A stretch of 64,000 bases of DNA from Pseudomonas sp. WN033. Its GTDB lineage: Bacteria > Pseudomonadota > Gammaproteobacteria > Pseudomonadales > Pseudomonadaceae. Shown piece after piece: positions 9,685 through 18,408 of this stretch. A program made the position numbers and the translations under genes. The number at the start of each line of letters is the position of its first letter. Positions within the stretch are counted from its first letter, which is position 1. Under the pieces are notes generated by a model, which saw only the letters and a program-made list of their open reading frames with translations, was not told where the DNA came from and ran no database searches. The stretch lies in the NCBI GenBank assembly GCA_002287035.1, contig NSKG01000007.1, positions 1 to 64,000 of the forward strand, read 5' to 3'.

Positions 9685-11025
9685 ATGTCCATGACGCCCC
9701 GTGAAATCGTCCACGAACTCGACCGCCACATCATCGGCCAGCAGAACGCCAAGCGCGCCGTGGCCATTGCCCTGCGCAACCGCTGGCGGCGCCAGCAACT
9801 CCCCGAAGCGCTGCGCGCCGAGGTCACCCCGAAGAACATTCTGATGATCGGCCCCACCGGGGTCGGCAAAACCGAAATCGCCCGGCGCCTGGCGCGCCTG
9901 GCGCAGGCGCCCTTTATCAAGGTCGAAGCGACCAAATTTACCGAAGTCGGCTATGTTGGCCGTGACGTCGAATCGATTGTTCGCGATCTGGTCGATGCTG
10001 CAATAAAGATGCTGCGCGAGCAGGAGATGACCAAGGTTCAGCATCGCGCCGAAGACCTGGCCGAAGAGCGTATTCTCGACGCCCTGCTACCGCCCGCCCG
10101 ACAAGGCGTCAGCGACCAGCCGGTGCGCGAGGATAACAGCACTCGCCAGCTGTTTCGCAAGCGCCTGCGTGAAGGTCAGCTCGACGACAAGGACATCGAT
10201 ATCGAAGTGGCCGACATCCCGGTCGGGGTCGAGATCATGGCGCCGCCGGGCATGGAGGAAATGACCAGCCAGTTGCAGAACATGTTCTCCAACTTCGGCA
10301 AGGGCAAACGCAAGACCCGCACTCTCAAGGTCAAGGAAGCGCTGAAGCTGGTGCGCGACGAGGAAGCCGCCAAGCTGGTCAATGAAGAAGAACTCAAGGG
10401 CCGCGCCATTGAGGCCGTGGAGCAGAACGGGATCGTATTCATCGACGAGATCGACAAGGTCAGCAAGCGCGCCAACAGTGGCGGCGGTGCCGATGTTTCC
10501 CGCGAAGGCGTGCAGCGCGACCTGCTGCCGCTGATCGAAGGCTGCACAGTCAACACCAAGTTCGGCATGATCAAGACCGACCACATTCTGTTCATCGCTT
10601 CCGGTGCCTTCCACCTGACCAAGCCGTCGGACCTGATCCCCGAACTGCAGGGCCGACTGCCGATCCGGGTCGAGCTGCAATCGCTGACGCCCGGCGACTT
10701 CGAGCGCATCCTGACTGAGCCGCATGCCTCGCTGACCGAACAGTACAAGGCACTGATGGAAACCGAAGGGTTGCGCATTGAGTTCACCAGCGATGCCATC
10801 ACCCGGCTGGCCGAGATTGCCTGGCAGGTCAACGAGAAAACCGAGAACATCGGCGCCCGGCGCCTGCATACGGTACTTGAGCGCCTGCTTGAAGAAGTCT
10901 CGTTCAGTGCCGGCGACCTGGCTTCCAAGCACGACGAGCAGCCACTGCGGATCGACGCCGAGTATGTCGATCAACACTTGGGCGAACTGGCGGTCAACGA
11001 AGATCTGTCACGCTATATTCTTTAA
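9685..11025 (+). CDS. hslU: ATPase subunit HslU of the HslVU protease
   Basis: AAA+ unfoldase that feeds substrates to HslV; 446 residues. It has Walker [10 protein letters not shown] near residue 57, the inserted I-domain (about 110-240), Walker B IVFIDEID, and the C-terminal tail ending in SRYIL, which activates HslV. A second Met at 9691 is an equally possible start. It lies in an operon with hslV behind a sigma32-like promoter. Confidence 0.96.
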   Translation: MSMTPREIVHELDRHIIGQQNAKRAVAIALRNRWRRQQLPEALRAEVTPKNILMIGPTGVGKTEIARRLARLAQAPFIKVEATKFTEVGYVGRDVESIVRDLVDAAIKMLREQEMTKVQHRAEDLAEERILDALLPPARQGVSDQPVREDNSTRQLFRKRLREGQLDDKDIDIEVADIPVGVEIMAPPGMEEMTSQLQNMFSNFGKGKRKTRTLKVKEALKLVRDEEAAKLVNEEELKGRAIEAVEQNGIVFIDEIDKVSKRANSGGGADVSREGVQRDLLPLIEGCTVNTKFGMIKTDHILFIASGAFHLTKPSDLIPELQGRLPIRVELQSLTPGDFERILTEPHASLTEQYKALMETEGLRIEFTSDAITRLAEIAWQVNEKTENIGARRLHTVLERLLEEVSFSAGDLASKHDEQPLRIDAEYVDQHLGELAVNEDLSRYIL

Positions 11026-11039
11026 CTGACCGTGCCTAT

Positions 11040-11068
11040 AGGGCGCTCCTGCCCAGCAGGAGCGCCCT
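11040..11068 (+). terminator. Perfect hairpin after hslU
   Basis: A 12-base-pair perfect stem (AGGGCGCTCCTG / CAGGAGCGCCCT) around a five-base loop follows the hslU stop by 14 bases. There is no U tract afterwards, so it may act as an mRNA 3' stabiliser or a Rho-assisted terminator. Confidence 0.5.
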
Positions 11069-11099
11069 GCGGGTAGGTCGCCAACAACCAGGACCAAGC

Positions 11100-11480
11100 A
11101 TGCCCGCTCCGCTGCCGACCACCATCAAGCTGCACAAGACCTCGCGTACCCTGGAGCTGGGTTATGCCGATGGTCGCAGCTTTGCCCTGCCAGCCGAGTA
11201 CCTACGGGTCAACTCCCCCTCAGCCGAAGTCCGCGGGCATGGCAAACCGGTGCTGCAAACCGGCAAGCAAAACGTGGCTTTGCTGAATGTCGAACCCGCC
11301 GGCCGTTACGCGCTCAAGCTGGTGTTCGACGACGGCCATGACAGCGGTCTGTACAGTTGGGATTACCTCTACCAACTGGCCAGCGAATATCCCCAGCGCT
11401 GGCAAAGCTATCTCGACCAACTGGATGCCGTCGGTGCCAGTCGTGACCCAGACGTTTCGGTTGTACGCTTCAAGCCCTGA
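11100..11480 (+). CDS. DUF971 (gamma-butyrobetaine hydroxylase N-terminal-like) protein
   Basis: A 126-residue cytoplasmic protein with the DUF971/GBBH-like N-terminal fold: LGYADGRSFALPAEYLRVNSPS at the start, then NVEPAGRYALKLVFDDGHDSGLYSW, the hallmark. Such proteins are linked to iron-sulfur or metal handling in some systems, but no function is established for this one. It sits between hslU and phaC1, the same place as PA5055. Confidence 0.8.
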   Translation: MPAPLPTTIKLHKTSRTLELGYADGRSFALPAEYLRVNSPSAEVRGHGKPVLQTGKQNVALLNVEPAGRYALKLVFDDGHDSGLYSWDYLYQLASEYPQRWQSYLDQLDAVGASRDPDVSVVRFKP

Positions 11481-11486
11481 ACCGAC

Positions 11487-11545
11487 TAACCAGTCTGTAA
11501 TCTTTCTCTCCGATAATTCCAGTTCCGGTACCGAAAGACTGGTTA
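11487..11545. repeat. Long-spaced inverted repeat upstream of phaC1
   Basis: TAACCAGTCT at 11487-11496 is matched perfectly by AGACTGGTTA at 11536-11545, 39 bases apart. It lies just after the DUF971 stop and about 80 bases before the phaC1 sigma54-like promoter. It may be a regulator-binding region or a transcript hairpin; which one is not decidable by reading. Confidence 0.5.
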
Positions 11546-11625
11546 ACAGCGCCCAGCGTGCGTGCTAACTTGTCTCAAGGACGCAATATTTTTCCAGGTC
11601 ATAGCGATCAGCCTGTTCCTGTTTT

Positions 11626-11641
11626 TGGCATGGCGCTTGCT
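11626..11641 (+). promoter_or_regulatory. Sigma54 (-24/-12) promoter of phaC1
   Basis: TGGCATGGCGCTTGCT has GG and GC exactly ten bases apart and differs from the TGGCAC-N5-TTGCW consensus at one position. It lies 36 bases before the phaC1 ATG, a suitable distance. RpoN dependence of phaC1 has been described in P. aeruginosa, which supports the call. Confidence 0.75.
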
Positions 11642-11676
11642 GCACTGCTGTACCTGCATCACAACGGAGCGTAAAC

Positions 11677-13356
11677 ATGGCCAACAAGAACAACGAAGAC
11701 ATCAGTCAAAAAGCCAGCGAAAACATTTTGGGGCCCAACCCGGTGGTAGGGATTCCGGCCCGTGACCTGCTTAGCACTGCCCGCCTGGTTCTGCGCCAAA
11801 CCGTCAAGCAGCCGATTCACAGCCTCAAACATGTTGGTCGCCTGGGATTGGCGGTCAAGGACGTAATGCTCGGGCGCTCAGACATTGCCCCAACCCCCGA
11901 CGATAAACGCTTCAGCGATCCGACCTGGAGCCTCAACCCGCTCTATCGCCGCTACATGCAGACTTACCTGGCCTGGCGCCAGGAGCTCAACACCTGGATT
12001 ACCCAGGCCGACCTGACACCCCAGGACATCAGCCGCGCCCAGTTCGTCATCGCCCTGATGACCGAAGCCATGGCCCCAACCAATACCGCTCTGAACCCGG
12101 CGGCGCTCAAGCGCTTCTTCGAGACCGGAGGCAAGAGCCTGTTCGACGGCCTCACTCATCTGGCCCAGGACCTGGTGCACAATGGCGGAATGCCCAGTCA
12201 GGTCAACATGAACGCCTTCGAGGTCGGCCAGAACCTGGCCACGACCAAGGGCTCAGTGGTGTTTCGCAACGAAGTGCTGGAGCTGATCCAGTACAAGCCG
12301 CTGACCGAAGAAGTCTACGAACGCCCGGTGCTGGTCGTGCCACCGCAGATCAACAAGTTCTATGTTTTCGACCTGTCGCCGGAAAAAAGTCTGGCGCGCT
12401 ATCTGGTTGGCAGCCACCTGCAGACCTTTGTGGTCAGCTGGCGCAACCCGACCAAGGCCCAGCGTGAATGGGGCCTGTCGACCTACATCGAGGCGCTCAA
12501 GGAAGCCATCGACGCGGTGCTGGCCATCACCGGCAGCAAGGATCTGAGCATGCTCGGCGCCTGCTCGGGTGGCGTCACCACAGTGTCCTTGCTCGGCCAT
12601 CTGGCGGCGCTGAAAGAGAAGAAAGTCCACTCCTTCACCCTGCTGGTCAGCGTGCTGGACACCGACGTCAAGACCCAGGTCGCGCTGTTCGCCGACGAAA
12701 AGTCGATCGAAGCGGCGCGGCGCATGTCCTACCAAAGCGGCGTGCTGGAAGGCCGCGACATGGCCAAGGTATTCGCCTGGATGCGCCCCAACGATCTGAT
12801 CTGGAACTACTGGGTCAACAACTACCTGCTCGGCAACGAGCCGCCGGTGTTCGACATTCTGTTCTGGAACAATGACACCACCCGGCTGCCGGCCGCGCTG
12901 CACGGCGAATTCCTTGAACTGTTCAAGACCAACCCGCTGACCCGTCCTGGTGCACTGGAAGTCTGCGGCACCCCGATTGACCTGAAACAGGTCAAATGCG
13001 ACTTCTTCTGCATTGCCGGCCTCAACGATCACATCACCCCCTGGGAGGCCTGCTTCCGCTCAGCACGACTGCTCGGCGGCAAGTGTGAGTTCGTACTCTC
13101 GTCCAGTGGGCACATCCAGAGTATTCTGAACCCACCCGGCAACCCCAAGGGCCGATTCTTCACTAACTCACAAATGAGTGAAGATCCGAAGCAGTGGCTG
13201 GAGACCGCCACCAAGCAGTCCGACTCCTGGTGGCAATACTGGCGCGACTGGCTGCATGCCCGCGCCGGCAAGCTGAAACCGGCTCCGGCAGTGCTTGGCA
13301 ACGACGACTACCCGGCGCTGGAAGCCGCCCCGGGTACCTATGTACACGAGCGCTAG
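11677..13356 (+). CDS. phaC1: Class II poly(3-hydroxyalkanoate) synthase 1
   Basis: Polymerises (R)-3-hydroxyacyl-CoA of medium chain length into PHA on the granule surface. The 559-residue length and N-terminus (NNEDISQKASEN) are typical. The lipase-like box GACSGG places the nucleophile at Cys296, with Asp451 (GLNDHITPW) and His479 (SSGHIQS), exactly the class II triad positions. The Shine-Dalgarno CGGAGCG precedes the ATG. phaZ begins seven bases after the stop. Expression probably depends on the upstream sigma54-like promoter. Confidence 0.97.
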   Translation: MANKNNEDISQKASENILGPNPVVGIPARDLLSTARLVLRQTVKQPIHSLKHVGRLGLAVKDVMLGRSDIAPTPDDKRFSDPTWSLNPLYRRYMQTYLAWRQELNTWITQADLTPQDISRAQFVIALMTEAMAPTNTALNPAALKRFFETGGKSLFDGLTHLAQDLVHNGGMPSQVNMNAFEVGQNLATTKGSVVFRNEVLELIQYKPLTEEVYERPVLVVPPQINKFYVFDLSPEKSLARYLVGSHLQTFVVSWRNPTKAQREWGLSTYIEALKEAIDAVLAITGSKDLSMLGACSGGVTTVSLLGHLAALKEKKVHSFTLLVSVLDTDVKTQVALFADEKSIEAARRMSYQSGVLEGRDMAKVFAWMRPNDLIWNYWVNNYLLGNEPPVFDILFWNNDTTRLPAALHGEFLELFKTNPLTRPGALEVCGTPIDLKQVKCDFFCIAGLNDHITPWEACFRSARLLGGKCEFVLSSSGHIQSILNPPGNPKGRFFTNSQMSEDPKQWLETATKQSDSWWQYWRDWLHARAGKLKPAPAVLGNDDYPALEAAPGTYVHER

Positions 13357-13363
13357 GGCCTAT

Positions 13364-14227
13364 ATGCCGCAACAACATTTCATCTTTCGCACCATTGAAC
13401 TGGACGGCCAGTTCCTGCGCACCGCGGTTCGCCCGGGTGAGGGCAATCATACGCCGCTGCTGATCTTCAACGGCATCGGCGCCAACCTGGAACTGGTGTT
13501 CCCGTTTGTCCAGGCGCTCGACCCGGAGCTGGAAGTGATCGCCTTCGACGTACCTGGGGTGGGCGGCTCGTCCACCCCGCTGACCCCGTTCCGGTTCCCG
13601 GGGCTGGCTCGGCTAGCCGCGCGCATGCTCGACTACCTGGGCTACGGCCAGGTCAATGCCATCGGCGTATCCTGGGGCGGCGCGCTGGCCCAGCAGTTTG
13701 CCTACGACTACCCCGAACGCTGCAAGAAGTTGATTCTGGCCGCGACTTCAGCTGGCGCCGTTATGGTGCCAGGCCGCCCAGGGGTCTTGCTGAAAATGGC
13801 CAGCCCACGGCGCTATATTCAACCCTCGCACGGGGTCAAGATCGCTCCGGATATTTATGGCGGCAGTTTTCGCCGCGACCCGAATCTGGCCAAGTCGCAC
13901 GCCGCCAAGGTCCGCTCCTCGGGCAAACTGGGCTATTACTGGCAACTGTTCGCCGGGCTTGGCTGGACCAGCATTCACTGGTTGCACCGGATCAAGCAGC
14001 CAACGCTGGTGCTGGCTGGCGACGATGACCCGATCATCCCGCTGGTCAACATGCGCCTGCTGGCCTGGCGCATTCCCAATGCAGAACTGCACGTCATTGA
14101 CGACGGCCACCTGTTTTTGGTGACCCGGGCCGATGCGGTGGCACCGATCATCATGCGGTTTTTGGCCGAGGAAAAGCAGCGTGCAGTCATACGCCCGCAA
14201 CTCGGCAGGCCGGCAACCAAGCCTTGA
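13364..14227 (+). CDS. phaZ: Intracellular mcl-PHA depolymerase
   Basis: Alpha/beta-hydrolase that breaks down stored PHA granules, releasing 3-hydroxyacids. The start at 13364 (MPQQHFIFRTIELDGQ) matches the family N-terminus and gives 287 residues; frame upstream overlaps phaC1 and is not used. The nucleophile Ser lies in GVSWGG, with a later Asp in AGDDDPIIP and His in DDGHLFLVT. It sits between the two synthase genes, the standard phaC1-phaZ-phaC2-phaD arrangement. Confidence 0.95.
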   Translation: MPQQHFIFRTIELDGQFLRTAVRPGEGNHTPLLIFNGIGANLELVFPFVQALDPELEVIAFDVPGVGGSSTPLTPFRFPGLARLAARMLDYLGYGQVNAIGVSWGGALAQQFAYDYPERCKKLILAATSAGAVMVPGRPGVLLKMASPRRYIQPSHGVKIAPDIYGGSFRRDPNLAKSHAAKVRSSGKLGYYWQLFAGLGWTSIHWLHRIKQPTLVLAGDDDPIIPLVNMRLLAWRIPNAELHVIDDGHLFLVTRADAVAPIIMRFLAEEKQRAVIRPQLGRPATKP

Positions 14228-14302
14228 GCGATTGCGCTACAACAGCTCAGCCAGGATCGATTGCCGCATCCAGGGACAGACACCTATAACAAGGAATGCT
14301 GG

Positions 14303-15889
14303 ATGCCCGAACGCAGTATCCATGACCCCAACCAAGCGTCCGCCGACCTGGCGGACAGCCTGCTGTCGCTATTGCGTACCCTGCCCCAGCAACCTTGCCA
14401 TCACGCCCGCCACACGCTGGCCCTGCTCCAGCAACTTGGCCAGCTTCTGCGCACACCCAACAGCGCCGCACCGGCACTGCCAGCCGGGTTGCATCCCGGC
14501 TGGCAGCAGCCACTGCGCCACAAGGCCCTGCAGGCCTGGCAGCTCTGGCGGCAACAGAGCCGGGCCTGGCTCGAAGGCCTGCAATTAGCCGAGGCCGAGC
14601 GCGAGCGCCTGGCGTTACTGGGCAGGCTGCTGGGCGACAGCCTGTCGCCGCACAACAGCCCACTCAATCCCGAACTGGCACAAGCCTGGAGTGATGGTCC
14701 CTGCGCGCCTCTGCGCCAGGGGTTACAACGACTGCGCCAGGATCTGCTGCTGGGTCGGCCGCTACCACCACTCAATGATGAAGATGCCTTCCAGGTCGGT
14801 CGCGATCTGGCGACCTGTCCAGGCCAGGTGGTCGCGCGCACCGCGCGCTACGAGTTGATTCAGTATCAGGCCAGCACGCCCAAGGTACGGCAGCACCCAC
14901 TGCTGATCATACCGCCGCCGCTCAACCGCTATTACCTGCTCGATCTGACCCCGGACACCAGCCTGATCCGCTACGCTCTGGAACAGGGGATCCAGGTTTT
15001 TGTCATCAGTTGGCGCAACCCCAACCCCAGCCACTGCGACTGGGGCCTGCCCGATTATGCCGCCAGCAGCGCCGAAGCCCTTGAGGCTTGCCGGCAGCTC
15101 AGCGCCAGCAGCAAGGTCTCGTTGCTGGGTATCTGTGCTGGCGGACTGGTAACCCGGCAACTGTTGCAGTTGCTCAGTAGCCGGGACGAGCTCGAACAGT
15201 TGGCCAGCCTCAGTTTCTGGGTAACGCCGCAGAACCCACAGCACCCCAGCGATCTGACCCGTCTGGCCGGGCCAGCCAGCCGCCGACAATTACGCCGAAC
15301 GGTCTGGCGCCAGGGCTGCCTGACTCCGCGACAACTGTGCAGCGCCTTCGCCTGGCTACGCCCCGGGCAACTGGTCTGGCCGCAGGCCATGCAGCGCTAC
15401 CTGCAAGGCCTGCCAACCCGACCCGACCCAGTGCTGTTCTGGAACCAGGACAGCACCCGGTTGCCGGCCCAACTAGTCGATGACTTACTAGGCTGGCTGG
15501 AGTCCGGCACCGAAAACCGGCCGGCGCTACCCGACCAAATACCCAGCTGGCACCTGGGCGCCGAACAGGACCATATCGTGCCCTGGCGTCAGAGCTTTCC
15601 GGAAGCGTCAAACCCCAATGCCACCTTTATCCTGTGCCGCGGCGGACACATTCAAGGGCTGATCAGCCCTCCCGGGCGCCCACGTGCCGGTTATCGCCAA
15701 AGCCCCGTCAGCACCACAGTTGAACATTGGGAACAGGCCAGCAGCACGCACGAAGGCAGTTGGTGGCCAGCCTGGTGCCAGTGGCTGCACGACCACAGCG
15801 GCCCCTATCAACCGGCACCGGCAACACCAGGCAGCTCGAAACATCCAGCACTGGCGCCAGCCCCAGGCCGGTATGTGCACCTTCTTTAA
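14303..15889 (+). CDS. phaC2: Class II PHA synthase 2, divergent
   Basis: Second PHA synthase, 528 residues from the ATG at 14303, which has AAGGA about eight bases upstream. The catalytic Cys278 (GICAGG), Asp423 (EQDHIVPW) and His449 (RGGHIQG) are intact, as are ISWRNPNP and the C-terminal PGRYVHLL. The first 170 residues differ strongly from PhaC1 and from the usual PhaC2 N-terminus: the region is short, rich in Gln, Leu and His and lacks the RDLLS motif. Substrate range or granule partnering may differ. It is followed nine bases later by phaD. Confidence 0.93.
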   Translation: MPERSIHDPNQASADLADSLLSLLRTLPQQPCHHARHTLALLQQLGQLLRTPNSAAPALPAGLHPGWQQPLRHKALQAWQLWRQQSRAWLEGLQLAEAERERLALLGRLLGDSLSPHNSPLNPELAQAWSDGPCAPLRQGLQRLRQDLLLGRPLPPLNDEDAFQVGRDLATCPGQVVARTARYELIQYQASTPKVRQHPLLIIPPPLNRYYLLDLTPDTSLIRYALEQGIQVFVISWRNPNPSHCDWGLPDYAASSAEALEACRQLSASSKVSLLGICAGGLVTRQLLQLLSSRDELEQLASLSFWVTPQNPQHPSDLTRLAGPASRRQLRRTVWRQGCLTPRQLCSAFAWLRPGQLVWPQAMQRYLQGLPTRPDPVLFWNQDSTRLPAQLVDDLLGWLESGTENRPALPDQIPSWHLGAEQDHIVPWRQSFPEASNPNATFILCRGGHIQGLISPPGRPRAGYRQSPVSTTVEHWEQASSTHEGSWWPAWCQWLHDHSGPYQPAPATPGSSKHPALAPAPGRYVHLL

Positions 15890-15898
15890 GGGAATATC

Positions 15899-16525
15899 AT
15901 GAAAACCCGCGACCGGATCCTGGCCTGTGCACTCGAACTGTTCAACGAACAGGGTGAGCCCAATGTCACCACCCTGGAGATAGCCAACGAGCTGGATATC
16001 AGCCCGGGCAACCTCTACTACCACTTCAAGGGCAAGGAGGCATTGCTGGAAGCCTTGCTCGAGGCGTTTCTCGAGCATACCCGCGGACTGCTGCGGGTCG
16101 AGGCCATGCCCGATGAGCTGGAGCCTGAAGACTACTGGCTGTTCCTGCACCTGTTGCTTGAGGCGATCATCACCTACCGCTTCCTGTTCCAGGACCTGTC
16201 CAACCTGATGGGCCGTCACACCTTTATCCAGCGCGCCATGCGCCAGTGGCTACAGGCCCTGCGCCAAAGCCTGGAGCACCTGCTGCACAGCTTGCAGCGC
16301 AGCGGTGCCCTGACACTTGATGACGACAGCCTGCTGTGGCTGCTGGACAATCAATCCCAGACCCTGCTGTTCTGGTTCGACTATCAGCGCATCGCCTACG
16401 GTGATGAGCAGGCCGACCCGGTCCAGGCCGTCATTCAGGTCATGAGTCCACTGCAACCATACCTGGCCTCACCGGCCCAGGAATGGTGGGCCATGCTAAT
16501 CCTGCGCTATCAGCGCCAGGACTGA
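15899..16525 (+). CDS. phaD: TetR-family regulator of the pha cluster
   Basis: A 208-residue TetR-type protein with an N-terminal helix-turn-helix (TRDRILACALELFNEQGEPNVTT is the first helical region; LEIANELDISPGNLYYHF is the recognition motif). PhaD is known to activate phaC1 and phaI transcription in P. putida in response to a fatty-acid catabolite. It is the last gene of the plus-strand pha operon; the phasin operon converges on it from the other strand. Confidence 0.93.
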   Translation: MKTRDRILACALELFNEQGEPNVTTLEIANELDISPGNLYYHFKGKEALLEALLEAFLEHTRGLLRVEAMPDELEPEDYWLFLHLLLEAIITYRFLFQDLSNLMGRHTFIQRAMRQWLQALRQSLEHLLHSLQRSGALTLDDDSLLWLLDNQSQTLLFWFDYQRIAYGDEQADPVQAVIQVMSPLQPYLASPAQEWWAMLILRYQRQD

Positions 16526-16533
16526 ACAGCCAT

Positions 16534-16560
16534 AAAAAAACCGGGCCCTGAGGCCCGGTT
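16534..16560 (-). terminator. Terminator between phaD and phaF
   Basis: AACCGGGCC, a short loop and GGCCCGGTT followed by seven T on the minus strand form a strong intrinsic terminator for phaI-phaF. It lies in the short gap between convergent phaD and phaF and may also serve phaD. Confidence 0.85.
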
Positions 16561-16577
16561 CGGATCAAGCGCGATGC

Positions 16578-17384
16578 TCAGCTAGTGCTGGCCGGCGTGC
16601 TTGGTGCAGCCGGAGCTGCGACCGGAGTCGCTGCTGGCGCAGCACTCGGAGCCGGCTCAGCCGCCTTGGTTGCAGCCGGGGTCGCCTTGGGTTTGGCTGG
16701 CGCCCGAGGCTTGGCCGGGGCTTTCGGCTTGGCCGCTGCCTTGGGCTTGGCTGGCGCTGCCGGTTTTGTCGCGGGTTTGGCTACAGGCTTGGCGGCCGGG
16801 GCTTTGGCTGCGACCGCTTTCGCTGCCGGCTTGGGCTTGGCTGCCGGTTTCGCTGCAGGTTTCGCTGCTGGCTTAGCGGCCGCCGGCTTGGCGGCCGGTT
16901 TGGCTGCAGCCTTCGGCGTAGCCTTGGGCGCGACCTTGGCAGCCGGCGCCTTGGTGCCAGACAACTGACCAATCAGCTTGGTCAGCTCATCGACCTTGGC
17001 ATTAAGCGCCTTGATCTCATCACGGGAGGGAACCCCCAGGCGGGACACAGCATTATTCAGACGCTTATCAAAGGCTTCTTCCAGCTCACTCCACTTGCCA
17101 GTGACCTTGTCCTTGGCCTTCTCGACCTTGGTCTTGGCCGCATCCAGCGAGTCCTTCTTGCCTTTGTCAGCCTTGCCCTTGATCGCTTCAACCTGTTTGT
17201 CGATCTCGGCCTTGGCAGCCTTTTCAGCCACCTCGCCGTCCTTGATCAGGCCTTCGAAGAGCTTGACGCCCTCCTTGCCCATCTTGGCGTATGCGCCCAG
17301 ACCGGCCAACCAGATCTGCCGCGAGTACTTCTCGATCTCGCTGACCCAGCCAGCGTCCTTTTCCTGCTTCTTCTTGCCCGCCAT
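16578..17384 (-). CDS. phaF: PhaF phasin with histone-like C-terminus
   Basis: Granule-associated protein of 268 residues. The N-terminal phasin domain (about 1-140) includes WLAGLGAYAKMGKEG, which it shares with PhaI, and a coiled segment with LNAKVDELTKLIGQL. The C-terminal half is a low-complexity Lys-Ala-Pro tract made of repeated AAKP/PAAKPA units, resembling histone H1. PhaF is known to bind granules and DNA and to help partition granules to daughter cells. It lies 20 bases after phaI and is cotranscribed with it. Confidence 0.95.
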   Translation of the reverse strand: MAGKKKQEKDAGWVSEIEKYSRQIWLAGLGAYAKMGKEGVKLFEGLIKDGEVAEKAAKAEIDKQVEAIKGKADKGKKDSLDAAKTKVEKAKDKVTGKWSELEEAFDKRLNNAVSRLGVPSRDEIKALNAKVDELTKLIGQLSGTKAPAAKVAPKATPKAAAKPAAKPAAAKPAAKPAAKPAAKPKPAAKAVAAKAPAAKPVAKPATKPAAPAKPKAAAKPKAPAKPRAPAKPKATPAATKAAEPAPSAAPAATPVAAPAAPSTPASTS

Positions 17385-17404
17385 GGAGAAACTCCTCTGT
17401 GACC

Positions 17405-17827
17405 TTACTTGCTTTGCAGTGACTTGAGTGCAGCACTCAGATCATCAAGCTTAGCAGACAGCAGGTCAATGTCCTTCTTGCTCGGAATACCCATCCGGCC
17501 CAGCGCTGAGGAAACCCGCTCGTCGAACACTTCTTCGACCTTGCTCAGTTGCACGCCGGTTTTCGATTGCACGGTTTCCCGGGCCTTTTCCTTGAAATTT
17601 TCAATCTTGCTGTTGGCCGCTTCCAGGCGCGCAGCAATCAGCTCCTTGCCCTGCTTCTCGGCGGCTTCGCCTTCGCTGACCAGCAGCTTGAAGTATTCGG
17701 CGCCTTCTTTGCCGGCTTTGGCATAGGCACCCAGGCCTGCCAGCCAGATCTGATGGGCGTAGCTCTTCACGTCGCTGACCAGCGAAGCGGTGGTTTCTTC
17801 AACTTTTTTGGCGGTGGTTTTGGCCAT
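17405..17827 (-). CDS. phaI: PhaI phasin
   Basis: A 140-residue PHA granule-coating phasin, paralogous to the N-terminal domain of PhaF: IWLAGLGAYAKAGKEG and LGRMGIPSKKDIDLLSAKLD both have counterparts there. It lacks the Lys/Ala tail, so it should coat granules without binding DNA. First gene of the minus-strand phasin operon. The region upstream (17828-17990) should hold its promoter. There the segment GCGTTTTAGTATGCGC has GCG and CGC ends and could be a regulator site, but this is only a suggestion. Confidence 0.94.
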   Translation of the reverse strand: MAKTTAKKVEETTASLVSDVKSYAHQIWLAGLGAYAKAGKEGAEYFKLLVSEGEAAEKQGKELIAARLEAANSKIENFKEKARETVQSKTGVQLSKVEEVFDERVSSALGRMGIPSKKDIDLLSAKLDDLSAALKSLQSK

Positions 17828-17953
17828 GTTCAGTACTCCTGTTCAGTTTGAAAGTGGTACAGCACCGGACCGGTTACCGATCCCTGATGCTCAAACTACG
17901 CAGGAAAATTAGAAAGCGCATACTAAAACGCGAAAGCGGCAAAACCATAGAGC

Positions 17954-17982
17954 GCCGAAGCTGGGCACACTCCGACTTCGGC
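17954..17982 (-). terminator. Possible hairpin terminator after the PHA-granule-region gene
   Basis: GCCGAAG at 17954-17960 pairs with CTTCGGC at 17976-17982, nine bases beyond the stop of the minus-strand gene at 17991. The loop is 15 bases and no clear U tract follows, so this is a weak candidate. Confidence 0.35.
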
Positions 17983-17990
17983 AGCAGTGA

Positions 17991-18266
17991 TCAGGCCAGA
18001 TACTTGTTCAGGGCCTTCTCGATTTCGCTTTTGACCATCCCGGCCATCGGGGTCAGCATCAGCCCCAGCTTGACCTTGACCCGCACGCTGTCATCGCTGA
18101 CCAGGATCGAACCATCGGCGCCGCTGCGCTTGAAGGTCAGCTCGTCGCCGCACCACTCACACTTGGCATCCAGCTTCTGCGCCAGCTTATCGGCCAGTAG
18201 CTGAGCGCGTTCGCGGGCAACGTCCTTGCCCAAGCTGTGTTCACGGGTAATGTCTACGGTGGCCAT
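17991..18266 (-). CDS. Polyhydroxyalkanoic acid system family protein
   Basis: A 91-residue protein of the PHA_gran_rgn family (equivalent to PA5062). It starts MATVDITREHSLGKDVARERAQ and contains CEWCGDELTFKRSGADGSI, followed by a repeat-rich beta region. Family members neighbour PHA clusters, but their molecular function is not known to me. The gene lies upstream of phaI on the same strand and divergent from ubiE. Confidence 0.82.
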   Translation of the reverse strand: MATVDITREHSLGKDVARERAQLLADKLAQKLDAKCEWCGDELTFKRSGADGSILVSDDSVRVKVKLGLMLTPMAGMVKSEIEKALNKYLA

Positions 18267-18408
18267 GGCCTGCTCCTTATGGTTTTAATCGGCCCATAGC
18301 ATGCCGCAAACTGCGTCGCCATGCGACAGCAAGTCTCGGCGAAATCCCCCGCTGACGGGGAAAAAATGGTTAGAATGTGTGGCTGAACCGCCATCTCAGA
18401 GCAAGCCG

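Noticed and set aside
16600-16980. Low-complexity repeats at phaF considered as a CRISPR or tandem-repeat locus
   Set aside because: The repeats are in-frame Lys-Ala-Pro codons of the known histone-like tail of PhaF.
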